A stretch of 64,000 nt of DNA from Flavobacteriaceae bacterium (lineage in GTDB: Bacteria; Bacteroidota; Bacteroidia; Flavobacteriales; Flavobacteriaceae): assembly GCA_017857815.1 (NCBI GenBank), contig JAFMCL010000006.1, forward strand, positions 1 through 64,000. Direction: 5' to 3'. Every line of letters begins with the position of its first letter. The first letter of the stretch is position 1. The notes beneath the pieces are model-generated. The model was not told where the DNA came from. It saw only the letters and a program-made list of their open reading frames with translations, and made no database searches. Of the stretch, positions 36,695 through 46,526 are shown piece after piece. The translations under genes were made by a program, and so were the position numbers.

Positions 36695-37303
36695 TTATTT
36701 GTTTTGTTCAAACAACTCACTCACTTTATCCCAATTCACAACATTAAAGAATGCAGAAATGTAATCAGGTCTTCTGTTTTGGTAATTTAAATAATAAGCA
36801 TGTTCCCACACATCGATTCCGAGAATAGGTGTACCGCCACAACCAATGCCCGGCATGATCGGATTGTCTTGATTTGCAGAAGAGCATACTTCAACCTTTC
36901 CACCTGCATGAACACATAGCCACGCCCATCCAGAACCGAATCTTGTTGCAGCCGCTTTAGAAAAAGTATCTTTAAAATCATCAAAGGAACCAAAGCTTGC
37001 TTCAATTGCATCAGCAAGAGCTCCAGAGGGCTTTCCCCCTCCATTTGGACTCATTATCTCCCAAAACAATGAATGGTTATAAAAACCACCAGCATTGTTT
37101 CTCAAGGCACCATTGTTCATGTCCATGTTTTTAAGTACTTCTTCTATACTTTTTCCTTCCATACCAGACCCTTCAAGTGCGTTGTTTAGGTTAGTGGTAT
37201 ATCCATTGTGGTGTTTACCATGGTGTATTTCCATTGTTCTTGCATCAACATGCGGTTCAAGCGCATCGTGTGCATAAGGTAATTTTGGTAATTCAAAAGC
37301 CAT
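36695..37303 (-). CDS. sodA: Superoxide dismutase, Mn-type (Fe/Mn family)
   Basis: This 202-aa superoxide dismutase converts superoxide to oxygen and hydrogen peroxide. The four metal ligands are His27, His77, Asp164 and His168 (DVWEH). The SANQDNP segment (about 132-138) has the Gln position typical of Mn enzymes rather than the FeSOD form, so Mn is favoured, though cambialistic use cannot be excluded. It lacks a signal peptide and is cytosolic. A TATTTTTG element lies 21 nt upstream of the ATG. The nearby bidirectional terminator marks its end. Confidence 0.93.
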   Translation of the reverse strand: MAFELPKLPYAHDALEPHVDARTMEIHHGKHHNGYTTNLNNALEGSGMEGKSIEEVLKNMDMNNGALRNNAGGFYNHSLFWEIMSPNGGGKPSGALADAIEASFGSFDDFKDTFSKAAATRFGSGWAWLCVHAGGKVEVCSSANQDNPIMPGIGCGGTPILGIDVWEHAYYLNYQNRRPDYISAFFNVVNWDKVSELFEQNK

Positions 37304-37324
37304 AATTAATTTTTTAGTTAGTTA

Positions 37325-37332
37325 CAAAAATA
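37325..37332 (-). promoter_or_regulatory. TAnnTTTG -7 element for sodA
   Basis: TATTTTTG on the minus strand, 21 nt before the sodA ATG. A TTTG lies 14 nt further upstream, closer than the usual 19-21 nt. Confidence 0.5.
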
Positions 37333-37359
37333 AAATTTCTTTTCCTCAAATCGTAAAGC

Positions 37360-40300
37360 ATGCGAATGAAATCTCTTAAATTTAAGAAATTTATAAATAG
37401 CGTGAATCAGGGTTCATTTCAAATAATAAATGCAGCAGCAGGATCAGGGAAAACGTTTTCTTTGGTTTATCGGTATTTAAAAAAGTTACTTTCGGCCGAA
37501 ACTGATGATGTCTTTAGGTCAATGCTTGCCTTAACGTTTACCAATAAGGCAGTAAATGAAATGAAGGGTAGGATTTTAAATTTCTTATTCTTGCTTTCGA
37601 GCGATCCAAATAATGAGAAAATCATTACAATTTATCGAATGTTGATCAAAGACCTTAATTTAAGTGAAAAGATTTTGCAACATAAATCAAGACGTGTTTT
37701 AAAAAAAATTCTACATGAATATGCAGCTTTTGAGGTCATCACTCTTGATAGTTTTACCCATAAAATAATTAGAACTTTCGCTCGAGATTTGAAAATTCCT
37801 TCAAGTTTTGAAGTGGCAATTGAAAGTGATCAAATATTAGAAGAATTAACTGAAAGTATTCTTGAAAAAGCAGGAGTTGATCAAGATTTAACAAAACTTT
37901 TGGTTGCCTTCAGTCTTTCAAAAACAGAAGAATTACGCAGTTGGGATATTGGAAAAGATCTTTATGATTTTTCAAAATTATTGCTTAACGAAAACGATCG
38001 TCTTCCCCTAATAAGCCTTAAAGAAAAAAGCTTAGAGGATTTTTTAGAGCAAAAAAACCGATTTGAAGTAGTGCTAAAAACAACGCAAAAAGATTTGATC
38101 TTAATAGGAAAGGAAGCCCTTGAAATCATCAAATCTAATGGGATTGAAAAGGAAGATTTTTTAAGAAAAGGGATCATTTATAATCATTTCAAAAAACATT
38201 CCAATGGTGTTTATGAGGACATCTATGCTAACAAGCTGAGCACAGATTTGTTGGAGGGAAAAGCATTGTATGCAAAAACTTTGGACGAAAATAAAAAAGA
38301 AATTATAGATCGAATTCAGCCGCAACTTACAGAGAAGTATTTTGAGGCCAAATCCAAGGTTGGTAAGATGCTGATTTTAAAGGATTTAATAAAGTATTGG
38401 GTTCCCGTATCATTAATCAATGAATTGGAAAAAGCCCTAGAAGACTTTCAGAATTCTGAACAACGAATGCTTTTGGGTCGATTTAATGAAATCATTGCCA
38501 AAACAATAGCCAACCAACCCGTACCTTATATATATGAACGCTTGGGAGAGAAATATCGGCATTATTTTATTGATGAGTTTCAGGACACCTCTCGATTGCA
38601 ATGGCAAAATTTAATCCCATTAATAGCAAATGCACTAGAAAGCCTAGACGACCAACAAAAGCTAGGCTCTTTACTTTTAGTTGGAGATCCAAAACAGGCG
38701 ATCTATCGTTGGAGAGGGGGAGACAATCAACAGTTTTTGAATTTACTTGATAAACAGTCCCCTTTTCAAATCCCTTCTGAAACTGAAAACTTAGACACCA
38801 ACTACCGGAGTTGTGACTCAGTTGTTACCTTTAATAATAATTTTTTCTCTTTTGTGGGAGGTGAAGTTACAGATACACAACAAAAAACTATGTATTCTGA
38901 GCAGACCCAACAGAAGTTAAATAATAAAGACGGTGGATATGTTGAGATAACTTTTATTGAAAACACAAGAAAAAAGGAGGACACAATTCCGATTTATCAG
39001 CAACAAACCATCAGGTGTTTACAGCAAGCCCAAAAAAATGGTTTTTTATGGGAGGAAATGGCAGTTTTGGTTCGTAAAAAGAAACAAGCAAGTGTAATTG
39101 CCGAGATTCTTCAAGAGCATGGAATTTCTTTTGTCTCCTCCGAATCTTTGTCCTTATCACAGTCTAAAAAGGTTACTTTTTTAATTGCCCTTTTACGGCT
39201 ATCCATAGACCCTGATGAATTAGAGCAGCGCAAGGAAGTTTTAGAGTTTTTATGGAGTGAAAAGGAATCTCCAATGGCTTATCACGACCTACTTCAACAG
39301 TATCTTTTCGGAGATAAAAATAAGTTTTTTAACTCGATTAATAGTGATTTTGAATCTTCGTTTAATCTCGATGTCTTCAGAAAAAAATCACTTTACGATG
39401 CCGTCGAGTATGCAATTGAGGCTTTTGAGATGTCAGAAACTATTGACGCTCATCTTACTGCTTTTTTAGATAATATTTTTGAGTTTTCTTTAAAAAATGA
39501 ATCCGATTTTGTGAGTTATCTCAGTTACTGGGAACAGAAAGGAAGTGCTGTAAACATTTCCACTCCAGAAGGAATCAATGCTGTAAAGATTTTAACCATT
39601 CATAAAGCAAAAGGTCTAGAATTTCCAGTGGTTGTAATTCCTTTTGCTGAAGAAGATTTATCCACTTCTTCAAATGATAAAATGTGGTATCCAATCGATG
39701 AGGAATACAAAAATGATTTTGAGTGGGGAAGGATTAATTTTTCATCTAAATTGAAACTGCTAGGTCAATCAGGGGAGTCGTTTTATGAAGAGAAGATCAG
39801 GCAAGATCATATGGACTCGTTAAACACATTATATGTGGCATTAACCCGTGCTGTTTATCAGTTGTACCTTATCTGCCCACTTGAGAAAGACAACATAGCA
39901 GCGACAAAAAGTTATTCCACTTTAATCAATCACTTTGTAAAAAATCAAGGGCATAATCCATCCTTAGAAGACCCTTTTTGTTGGGGAGAAATCACTCAGG
40001 GGCGAGAAAAGGAAGAGGAGAAAATTTCGACCTTATTGCCAGAGTTTAAAATCTCTACTCATTGGCAAAAACACCTTTGGTTTCAGAGCTATTCTGGAGA
40101 AAATGAAGAGACCGCTCAGGCGAGGATAAGGGGGCTTTTGATTCATGATCTATTAGGAGAAATAGTTAGTGAAGAGGACATAGTGCCTTTGGTTTTAAAT
40201 GCTGTAGAAAAAGGTTTGTTTAGAAGTGAAGAGATAGAGTATTATAATGATTTATTATATAAGGTCACTTCACATGCAGCGCTTGAGCCCTATTTTAAAA

Positions 40301-40542
40301 AGGGAGTGATTGTTTTTAATGAGCAAGATATTCTGGTGCCAAATGCTTCTTTTGTTAGACCAGATCGGGTTGTTAAATCAAATGAAGGTTGGATTATTAT
40401 CGATTATAAAACAGGTAAATACCAACCAAAGCACGAGGATCAATTGTGTCAGTATGAAGAAATTTTAAATCGTTTTGAAACCAAAGTTTATAAGAAATAT
40501 TTGGTCTATATAGACAATGAAATCGAGGTGAAAAATATTTAA
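37360..40542 (+). CDS. UvrD/RecB-like helicase-nuclease (AddA-like)
   Basis: This 1060-aa superfamily 1A helicase has Walker A NAAAGSGKT at 24-32, motif Ia LALTFTNKAVNEMK (about 62-75), the DEFQDTSR box (about 405-412), VGDPKQAIYRWRGG (about 440-453) and ILTIHKAKGLEFPVV (motif V, about 740-754). The C-terminal RecB-type nuclease is present: RPDRVVK, then IIDYKTGKYQPKHEDQLCQYEE (about 1015-1036). With the next gene it forms an AddAB-like double-strand-break resection machine feeding recombination. The genes are separated by 4 nt. Confidence 0.9.
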   Translation: MRMKSLKFKKFINSVNQGSFQIINAAAGSGKTFSLVYRYLKKLLSAETDDVFRSMLALTFTNKAVNEMKGRILNFLFLLSSDPNNEKIITIYRMLIKDLNLSEKILQHKSRRVLKKILHEYAAFEVITLDSFTHKIIRTFARDLKIPSSFEVAIESDQILEELTESILEKAGVDQDLTKLLVAFSLSKTEELRSWDIGKDLYDFSKLLLNENDRLPLISLKEKSLEDFLEQKNRFEVVLKTTQKDLILIGKEALEIIKSNGIEKEDFLRKGIIYNHFKKHSNGVYEDIYANKLSTDLLEGKALYAKTLDENKKEIIDRIQPQLTEKYFEAKSKVGKMLILKDLIKYWVPVSLINELEKALEDFQNSEQRMLLGRFNEIIAKTIANQPVPYIYERLGEKYRHYFIDEFQDTSRLQWQNLIPLIANALESLDDQQKLGSLLLVGDPKQAIYRWRGGDNQQFLNLLDKQSPFQIPSETENLDTNYRSCDSVVTFNNNFFSFVGGEVTDTQQKTMYSEQTQQKLNNKDGGYVEITFIENTRKKEDTIPIYQQQTIRCLQQAQKNGFLWEEMAVLVRKKKQASVIAEILQEHGISFVSSESLSLSQSKKVTFLIALLRLSIDPDELEQRKEVLEFLWSEKESPMAYHDLLQQYLFGDKNKFFNSINSDFESSFNLDVFRKKSLYDAVEYAIEAFEMSETIDAHLTAFLDNIFEFSLKNESDFVSYLSYWEQKGSAVNISTPEGINAVKILTIHKAKGLEFPVVVIPFAEEDLSTSSNDKMWYPIDEEYKNDFEWGRINFSSKLKLLGQSGESFYEEKIRQDHMDSLNTLYVALTRAVYQLYLICPLEKDNIAATKSYSTLINHFVKNQGHNPSLEDPFCWGEITQGREKEEEKISTLLPEFKISTHWQKHLWFQSYSGENEETAQARIRGLLIHDLLGEIVSEEDIVPLVLNAVEKGLFRSEEIEYYNDLLYKVTSHAALEPYFKKGVIVFNEQDILVPNASFVRPDRVVKSNEGWIIIDYKTGKYQPKHEDQLCQYEEILNRFETKVYKKYLVYIDNEIEVKNI

Positions 40543-40546
40543 AAGA

Positions 40547-43294
40547 ATGAAGAGTTTTTTAGATGAAGTTGCACAAGAAATCATTTGCTCAAAGTACCCC
40601 TTCGAGCAAATAAAAATCATTGTACCCAGTCGAAGAGCAACCCTTTTTTTAAAAAATGCCTTAGCGGCTCAAATTGATCAACCTCAGTTTGCTCCAGAAA
40701 TTGTTAGTATTGAAAGTTTTGTTGAGGAACTTTCAGGATTAGAGAAAATTGCGCACGTCAACTTGTTATACGAGTTTTATGAGATCTATCAAAAGCACAC
40801 TCCGGAAAAGGAACAAGATGGTTTTGATTCGTTTTTAGGTTGGGCCTCAATTGTGCTTGCTGATTTCAATGAAATGGATGCACATCTTGTTGACACCAAA
40901 GTTTTTTTTGAATATCAAGCTTCATTACATGAAATGCAAGAATGGGCTCAAGAAGATTCATCTACTCCATTAATAAAAAATCATCTCAATTTTTGGAAAC
41001 GACTCCCGCTTTTATACGAGCGTCTGAATGATCAGCTATACAATCAACAAAAAGGAATGTTGGGAATGTTGTTTAGAGAGGCAGTCGCTAATTTAGAGCA
41101 CTACACTCAAGGGACAGATAAGCAACATTTTTTTGTTGGCTTTAATGCTTTAAATAAATCTGAATCTCAAATAATTCAAGAGTTTGTTTCTCGGGAGGCA
41201 GGCAGCCTGATTTGGGACATTGATCGTTGCTTTTTTGAGGATGGTATTCATTCTGCGGGAAAATTCATTCGGAAATATCATGAGGAATGGAGTTTGCTAA
41301 GAGGTAAAGAAAAACCTATTTTTAAAGACAACTTTTGTCAGCCTAAAAATATCAATTTGGTTGGAGTGACAAAAAACATTGCACAAGCAAAGTATGCAGC
41401 TCAATTGGCAGAACGGATCCAAGAAAAAGGGAGTGATGAGAAAACTGCCGTTGTATTGGGTAATGAATCTCTTTTGATTCCTGCGCTCTCCTCTCTTTCA
41501 GTTGCCCAGAAAAAATGGAATGTAACCATGGGCTATCCACTGGAGGAGACAACTGCAGCAACTTTTTTTGATACTTTTTTAAAATTACATTCTAATGTTT
41601 CAAAGGGAAGTTTTTATTTTAAAAATCTACAATCGTTTTTCACTACCGCTTGGTGCGATGCGCTTTTTGAATCTAAAAAAATTAACATACGAGGAACACT
41701 CTCTGAGTTGCGAAAAAAGAATTTGAGTTATGTGTCTCCATCTTTTTTCTTAAACAAAGAAGATTCAGTTTCCTTAAGTGCTATTTGTTTTAAGCCCTTC
41801 ACGACGGTGGCTGACATGCTTGATCGGCTGGTGCAATTGTCTGAACATTTCATCGCCTTTTTAGAAAACCAAAAAGGAGAAGAAGCATTGTTGCACCTTG
41901 CCTATTTCCAGCGGTTTAGACAAAACTTTAATCAAATGATTTTGATCAATCAAAGGCATCCGTTTGTAAAAAGCATTTCATTATTGGTGTTAATTTTTAA
42001 AGAGTTAACCAAGTCTGAAAAAATTGATTTTGTGGGAGAGCCACTCATGGGAATTCAGTTTATGGGATTACTTGAAACCCGTCTTTTGGATTTTGACAAC
42101 ATCATCATTACTAACTTGAATGAGGGAATACTTCCAGCTGGAAAAAAGACAGTTTCTTTTTTACCTTTTGATTTAAAGAAAAAATTTGGTCTTCCAACTT
42201 TCGTTGAAAACGATGCCATTTATACTTATCATTTCTACCGATTACTCCAAAGAGCAAAAAACGTATATTTGCTATACAACACAGAAAGTGAGGGTCTCAA
42301 TGCCGGCGAAAAGAGTCGATTTCTACATCAGCTTATTTTTGAAAATCAGCCTAATCACAAGCTTGTTGAACAACAATTAACATTGGACTATCAGCCATCC
42401 GCCACTCCTATTTCGACGGTTGTGAAGAACGATGAAATAATGAATAAACTTAACGCCATAGGAGTCAAGGGTTTTTCGCCATCTTCTCTTTCGTTGTATT
42501 TGAGAGACCCTCTAGCGTTCTATTATCAAAGGGTTTTAGGGATTTCTGAAACTCAAAAAATGGAGAGTTCCATTAACAATATGGATAAAGGAACTTTGGT
42601 ACATGAGGTGGTGGAGAGTTTGTACACCCCCTTTATTGGAAAAACATTAACAGTTGAAGATTTTGATTCAATGTTTGAACGTTTGCCGTCTTTGATGGAA
42701 GAGAAATATAAAAGTATTTACCACGGAAATAAAGAGCGAACAGGTCGTAATTATATCATTTTTGAAGTACTTCAAAAATCTGTGATTGATCTTTTAAATG
42801 CGGAGCAAAAAATTGTAGAGCAGGGGAACCAGTTAAAGGTTCTTCATTTGGAGAAAAAATTTGAAAAGGAAATCTCTATTCCAGGGTTATCTCAACCAGT
42901 AAAACTTATTGGTGTGGTGGATCGCATTGATGAGTTTAATGGAACCTTGAGAATTATAGATTATAAGACGGGTCTCGTCAATCCAAATCAACTAATAATT
43001 CCCGACTGGGATTTGCTTTTGAGCAATAGAGACTACGCTTACTTGTTTCAAATTTTACTGTATTCTTATGTGCATCCAGAATTCATCAATAGTCATAAAA
43101 CTGTCGAAGCAGGAATCATTTCATTTAGAAATTTGCCCAGCTATTTTATGAAATTCTCTATTAAATTTAAGAAAAGTGATCCCCCTGTTTCTCAAGGTAT
43201 TTGTAAAGTAAACCTGTCATATTTTGAAAAAATTTTGTTTGAGATTATTCTCGATATCTTTAACCAAAAAATAAATTTCATTCATAAAAATTAA
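40547..43294 (+). CDS. PD-(D/E)XK nuclease subunit (AddB-like)
   Basis: This 915-aa partner of the upstream helicase has an N-terminal inactivated helicase-like region (VPSRRATLFLKNALA, about residues 26-40, in place of a Walker A) and a C-terminal PD-(D/E)XK nuclease domain (HEVVESLY, about 686-693, and GVVDRIDEFNGTLRIIDYKTG, about 787-807). I saw no four-cysteine iron-sulfur cluster as in Bacillus AddB. Together with AddA-like it would unwind and trim DNA ends in the cytosol. A 50-bp gap separates it from the next gene. Confidence 0.87.
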   Translation: MKSFLDEVAQEIICSKYPFEQIKIIVPSRRATLFLKNALAAQIDQPQFAPEIVSIESFVEELSGLEKIAHVNLLYEFYEIYQKHTPEKEQDGFDSFLGWASIVLADFNEMDAHLVDTKVFFEYQASLHEMQEWAQEDSSTPLIKNHLNFWKRLPLLYERLNDQLYNQQKGMLGMLFREAVANLEHYTQGTDKQHFFVGFNALNKSESQIIQEFVSREAGSLIWDIDRCFFEDGIHSAGKFIRKYHEEWSLLRGKEKPIFKDNFCQPKNINLVGVTKNIAQAKYAAQLAERIQEKGSDEKTAVVLGNESLLIPALSSLSVAQKKWNVTMGYPLEETTAATFFDTFLKLHSNVSKGSFYFKNLQSFFTTAWCDALFESKKINIRGTLSELRKKNLSYVSPSFFLNKEDSVSLSAICFKPFTTVADMLDRLVQLSEHFIAFLENQKGEEALLHLAYFQRFRQNFNQMILINQRHPFVKSISLLVLIFKELTKSEKIDFVGEPLMGIQFMGLLETRLLDFDNIIITNLNEGILPAGKKTVSFLPFDLKKKFGLPTFVENDAIYTYHFYRLLQRAKNVYLLYNTESEGLNAGEKSRFLHQLIFENQPNHKLVEQQLTLDYQPSATPISTVVKNDEIMNKLNAIGVKGFSPSSLSLYLRDPLAFYYQRVLGISETQKMESSINNMDKGTLVHEVVESLYTPFIGKTLTVEDFDSMFERLPSLMEEKYKSIYHGNKERTGRNYIIFEVLQKSVIDLLNAEQKIVEQGNQLKVLHLEKKFEKEISIPGLSQPVKLIGVVDRIDEFNGTLRIIDYKTGLVNPNQLIIPDWDLLLSNRDYAYLFQILLYSYVHPEFINSHKTVEAGIISFRNLPSYFMKFSIKFKKSDPPVSQGICKVNLSYFEKILFEIILDIFNQKINFIHKN

Positions 43295-43344
43295 CACAGT
43301 AAATTTTATGTTAACTTTAATTCGATTAAAATTAATTAACTTCT

Positions 43345-44181
43345 ATGGATAAGAAAGAAGAAGGAATAGATAAGCAACAGTTGAGTTGGTTCATGCGAAT
43401 CATCACGCTTGGAGATCGATTTTCAATTCAGGACTTTTACGATAGAATCAAAAAAGGATTTGTTGAATTTTTGATTGTATTTTTTGGTGTATTGGTTTCT
43501 TTTGGTGTAGAAAGTCAGGGAGAAGACTTTGGAGATCGGGAGTCAAACATTGACAATTTGGTCGGTTTAAGGGATGAAATGAGAGATATCCAAGCCTATA
43601 CTCAAGATTATATATTAGAAAACCAATGGATTAAAGTGCTCTACAAAGCGCTTTATGATCAGTGGGAGGATAACAATGAGAATGTTTTTATTTTTCTAGA
43701 TCAAGAAGATGAAGAGCCATACTCTCCATTGTCTTTTTACACTAATTATAATCCTTTTAATCCTCCTCGTGTCGTTTATGAGTCGATTAAATTGGATGGA
43801 ACATTCCGATTCTTAGGTTCAGAAGTAGGAAGGTTTGTCAACGACACCTATGACGGAACCGACTTAAAGTATTTAATCTTGAACACCGACAGGGAAGAAA
43901 AAGTTTATGTAGAACAATTTGAAGCACGAGTTGCAAATAAATGGATTTACGAATTAGAGGAGGTTGATCTTTATGAAGTAGAGTTCTGGATTAAAAACAG
44001 AAAATATATACAAGATGACAGGTTTTTAAAATACAACTTGTTTAAAAGATTGGGACTCTGGGATCAAATTTCAGAACAGCTTACTAAATATGACCAAACG
44101 TTGGAAAAGAACATAAAAAAACTAGATTCCGTGATTAAAGTGAAGGAAGAACAGTTTACATTTATCTATTGGTGGTGGTAG
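43345..44181 (+). CDS. Single-helix membrane protein of unknown function (DUF6090-like)
   Basis: This 278-aa protein has a basic N-terminus, one transmembrane helix at about residues 39-55 (FLIVFFGVLVSFGVE) and a soluble acidic, partly helical domain from 56 onward with many aromatic residues. The layout resembles the Bacteroidetes DUF6090 proteins, which place one helix before an extracytoplasmic helical region; the match is by eye only. The last residues are FTFIYWWW, with three consecutive tryptophans, and this coding end overlaps the convergent crtI gene by 20 nt. Confidence 0.6.
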   Translation: MDKKEEGIDKQQLSWFMRIITLGDRFSIQDFYDRIKKGFVEFLIVFFGVLVSFGVESQGEDFGDRESNIDNLVGLRDEMRDIQAYTQDYILENQWIKVLYKALYDQWEDNNENVFIFLDQEDEEPYSPLSFYTNYNPFNPPRVVYESIKLDGTFRFLGSEVGRFVNDTYDGTDLKYLILNTDREEKVYVEQFEARVANKWIYELEEVDLYEVEFWIKNRKYIQDDRFLKYNLFKRLGLWDQISEQLTKYDQTLEKNIKKLDSVIKVKEEQFTFIYWWW

Positions 44182-45634
44182 TCTTCTCTATTAAGCCCGC
44201 AACTAATTTACCAGAGATTAATGCCGGAGGTACTCCTGGGCCTGGAACGGTAAGCTGACCCGAGAAAAATAAATTTTCAACTTTTTTACTTTTAAGTTTT
44301 GGTCTTAAAAAAGCGGTTTGTAATAACGTATTTGCCATTCCATAGGCATTCCCCTTGTAGGAATTATATTCAGATTTAAAATTATTAACACAAAAGGATT
44401 TTCTAAATAAAATATTTTTTCTTAAGCTTTGACCAGTGAGTTCTTCCAAGCGTTTAAATACGATCTCGAAATACGTCTCTCTTAAGGCCTCTGTGTCTTC
44501 TAATCCTGGAGCAATGGGAACCAATAAAAAACAACCTTCTTTTCCTTCTGGTGCCATTGAAGCATCACTTTTCGAAGGGAAATTAGCATAAAACAAAGGC
44601 TCTTCTGGCCATTTTGGGTCATCATAAATACTTTCGGCATGTACATCAAAATCGACATCAAAAAACAAGGTGTGATGGGATACGTTTTTAACCTTTTTAT
44701 CCAAACCAATAAAGAACAGTAATGAAGATGGAGCAAACACCTTCTTAGACCAATAAGCCTCGCTGTAAGCCCTGTATTCGGGTTCGAGAAGTGTTTCGGT
44801 GTGGTGATAGTCGGCGCCACTTAAAACCACATCAGATAAGATTTCTTTCCCTTTAATTTTTACACCAAAAGCTTTCTTGTTTTTAACCAAAATAGAATCA
44901 ATAGGACTGTTGAGCTCAATCTTAACTCCAAGACTTTCGGCAAGTGCAACCATTCCCTTCACAATACTGTACATCCCTTCTTTTGGGTGCCAGGTACCTA
45001 ATCCAAAATCTGCATAATTCATAAAATTATAAAAGGCAGGAGTGTTGGACGGTTTTGCTCCTAGAAACAAAACAGGAAATTGAAGTATTTGTGCCAGTTT
45101 GGGGTTTTTAAACTCCTTAACGACTTCTCGTTTTACGGTAGTAAAAAAGTACCCTAATTTTTTAATGGTATCAGGAGTCACTAGCTCTAGTGGTGATATT
45201 CCGGGACGATAAACCAACTCGTCAATTGCGATTTTATAATTATGAGCAGCTTTCCCAATAAACCGTTTTAACTTCTTAGCACTTCCAGTTTCAACCTTTT
45301 CAAATTCTGCATATATTTTTTCTAAGGAATCTCCAATCAACATAGAATCATCTTTACCAAAATAGACTTGGTAGCCGGGATCAAGACGTTCCAACTGGTA
45401 ATAATCACTTGGCTTTTTCCCAAAGTCAGCAAAAAACTTTTCAAAGACATCTGGCATCCAATACCACGAGGGACCAATGTCGAAAACAAAACCGTCTTGG
45501 TGCATTTGTCTTGCGCGTCCCCCAGGACTACTGTTTTTTTCGAAGATTGTAACTTGATTTCCAGCTTGTGCGAGATAACAAGCTGCAGAAAGGGAGGAAA
45601 ACCCTGATCCAATGATGGTGATTTTTCTTTTCAT
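44162..45634 (-). CDS. crtI: Phytoene desaturase
   Basis: CrtI is a FAD-dependent desaturase that converts phytoene to lycopene. The 490-aa protein has the N-terminal dinucleotide-binding motif GSGFSSLSAACYLAQAG (residues 9-25) with the acidic strand end EKNSSPGGRA, the DIGPSWYWMPD substrate-site region (about 52-62) and the C-terminal carotenoid motif (SGQLTVPGPGVPPALISG, about 461-478). The crtB, crtE and crtY genes are not in the window. The crtD/cruF genes lie 3 kb away, so this gene provides the backbone they act on. A TATCTTTG element ends 8 nt before the ATG. Confidence 0.93.
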   Translation of the reverse strand: MKRKITIIGSGFSSLSAACYLAQAGNQVTIFEKNSSPGGRARQMHQDGFVFDIGPSWYWMPDVFEKFFADFGKKPSDYYQLERLDPGYQVYFGKDDSMLIGDSLEKIYAEFEKVETGSAKKLKRFIGKAAHNYKIAIDELVYRPGISPLELVTPDTIKKLGYFFTTVKREVVKEFKNPKLAQILQFPVLFLGAKPSNTPAFYNFMNYADFGLGTWHPKEGMYSIVKGMVALAESLGVKIELNSPIDSILVKNKKAFGVKIKGKEILSDVVLSGADYHHTETLLEPEYRAYSEAYWSKKVFAPSSLLFFIGLDKKVKNVSHHTLFFDVDFDVHAESIYDDPKWPEEPLFYANFPSKSDASMAPEGKEGCFLLVPIAPGLEDTEALRETYFEIVFKRLEELTGQSLRKNILFRKSFCVNNFKSEYNSYKGNAYGMANTLLQTAFLRPKLKSKKVENLFFSGQLTVPGPGVPPALISGKLVAGLIEKTTTTNR

Positions 45635-45642
45635 GAACCTAG

Positions 45643-45650
45643 CAAAGATA
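45643..45650 (-). promoter_or_regulatory. TAnnTTTG -7 element for crtI
   Basis: TATCTTTG on the minus strand ends 8 nt before the crtI ATG, so the leader would be very short or absent. Confidence 0.45.
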
Positions 45651-45681
45651 TCTCTATTTTAAATGGTAATCAAACAATCAA

Positions 45682-46407
45682 TTACTTCTTATCGGGCTTA
45701 ATTGAGGATGGTTTTTTTTCTCGCACCAATCGAATTTCTTCAACAAAGGATGCGCTAATAATTCCTGTTGGGATCGCCACGATTCCGATTCCAATTAAAG
45801 AAATTAGAGAAGCAAACATTTTACCACCAACTGTGATGGGATAGACATCGCCATAGCCAACGGTTGCCAAGGAGACAGTTGCCCACCAAATTGATTCTGA
45901 GATACTTGAGAACTTTTCTGGTTGAGCATCATTTTCTAAGTAGTAAATCGCGGAGGCAGAAAACAAGATCATTAAAGTAGAAAGAAAAAGGGTAAACCTT
46001 AGCTCGTTTCTTACCGAAAACAACGCTTTGGTAAATAGCTTTAATGAGGAGCTGTCCCTTCCTAATTTGAAAATTCGTGTCAAACGGAAAAGCCTTAATA
46101 TTCTAAGAAAACGTCCATCTACTTTTATAAACGTGTTTAAGTAAAATGGCAAAATTGAAATCAAATCAATTATTCCAAAAACACTAAAAACATATTTAGA
46201 GACTCCTTTCAGTTTATCATCTTTAAAAGCAATGAATACCCTGTAGAGGTATTCAAAAGAGAAAATAAAAATCGAAGTGGCTTCAAAAATGCTAAATGCA
46301 TTTCCATAAGTCAAACGAAGGTTTTCATGCGATTCCATAATCATCGCAACGATGTTTAGGATAATCAACACATAGATAAACTTATCAAATAAAATCGGAG
46401 ACTTCAC
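45682..46407 (-). CDS. Voltage-gated-type potassium channel
   Basis: This 241-aa ion transporter has six helices. S4 carries the voltage-sensor arginine repeat (GRFLRILRLFRLTRIFKLGR, residues 98-117). The pore loop has the K+-selective filter TVGYGD at 182-187, and S6 follows at about 198-215. The cytoplasmic C-terminus is short and basic and has no RCK or cyclic-nucleotide domain. It is similar in size to prokaryotic Kv channels. A 28-aa single-helix peptide gene ends 5 nt upstream and shares its promoter. Confidence 0.92.
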   Translation of the reverse strand: MKSPILFDKFIYVLIILNIVAMIMESHENLRLTYGNAFSIFEATSIFIFSFEYLYRVFIAFKDDKLKGVSKYVFSVFGIIDLISILPFYLNTFIKVDGRFLRILRLFRLTRIFKLGRDSSSLKLFTKALFSVRNELRFTLFLSTLMILFSASAIYYLENDAQPEKFSSISESIWWATVSLATVGYGDVYPITVGGKMFASLISLIGIGIVAIPTGIISASFVEEIRLVREKKPSSIKPDKK

Positions 46408-46412
46408 CTGAT

Positions 46413-46499
46413 TTAATCTTTAGACATATCAATGAAAATCACCAATAGGACAATTACGGTAGTTATTATGACTACGACTGCTACAGAAAATATGGACAT
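46413..46499 (-). CDS. Small single-helix membrane peptide upstream of the K+ channel
   Basis: This ATG-started frame of 28 codons encodes MSIFSVAVVVII... ending in VLLVIFIDMSKD. Almost the whole peptide is one hydrophobic helix (about residues 3-23), followed by a short charged tail, as in small regulatory membrane proteins. It lies 5 nt ahead of the channel gene, so it must be on the same transcript. An exact TATCTTTG -7 element is 19 nt upstream of its ATG, the usual distance here, which supports it as the first gene. No homology search has been run, and the hydrophobic run could arise by chance in AT-rich DNA. Confidence 0.55.
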   Translation of the reverse strand: MSIFSVAVVVIITTVIVLLVIFIDMSKD

Positions 46500-46518
46500 A
46501 AATAAAATAGTTATATCT

Positions 46519-46526
46519 CAAAGATA
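46519..46526 (-). promoter_or_regulatory. TAnnTTTG -7 element for the small peptide-K+ channel transcript
   Basis: TATCTTTG on the minus strand lies 19 nt before the ATG of the 28-aa peptide. No clear TTTG -33 box was seen. Confidence 0.45.

Noticed and set aside
36487-36720. 77-codon minus-strand frame between purF and sodA
   Set aside because: It runs through the strong terminator hairpin and into the 3' end of sodA, and its composition is unlike neighbouring genes.
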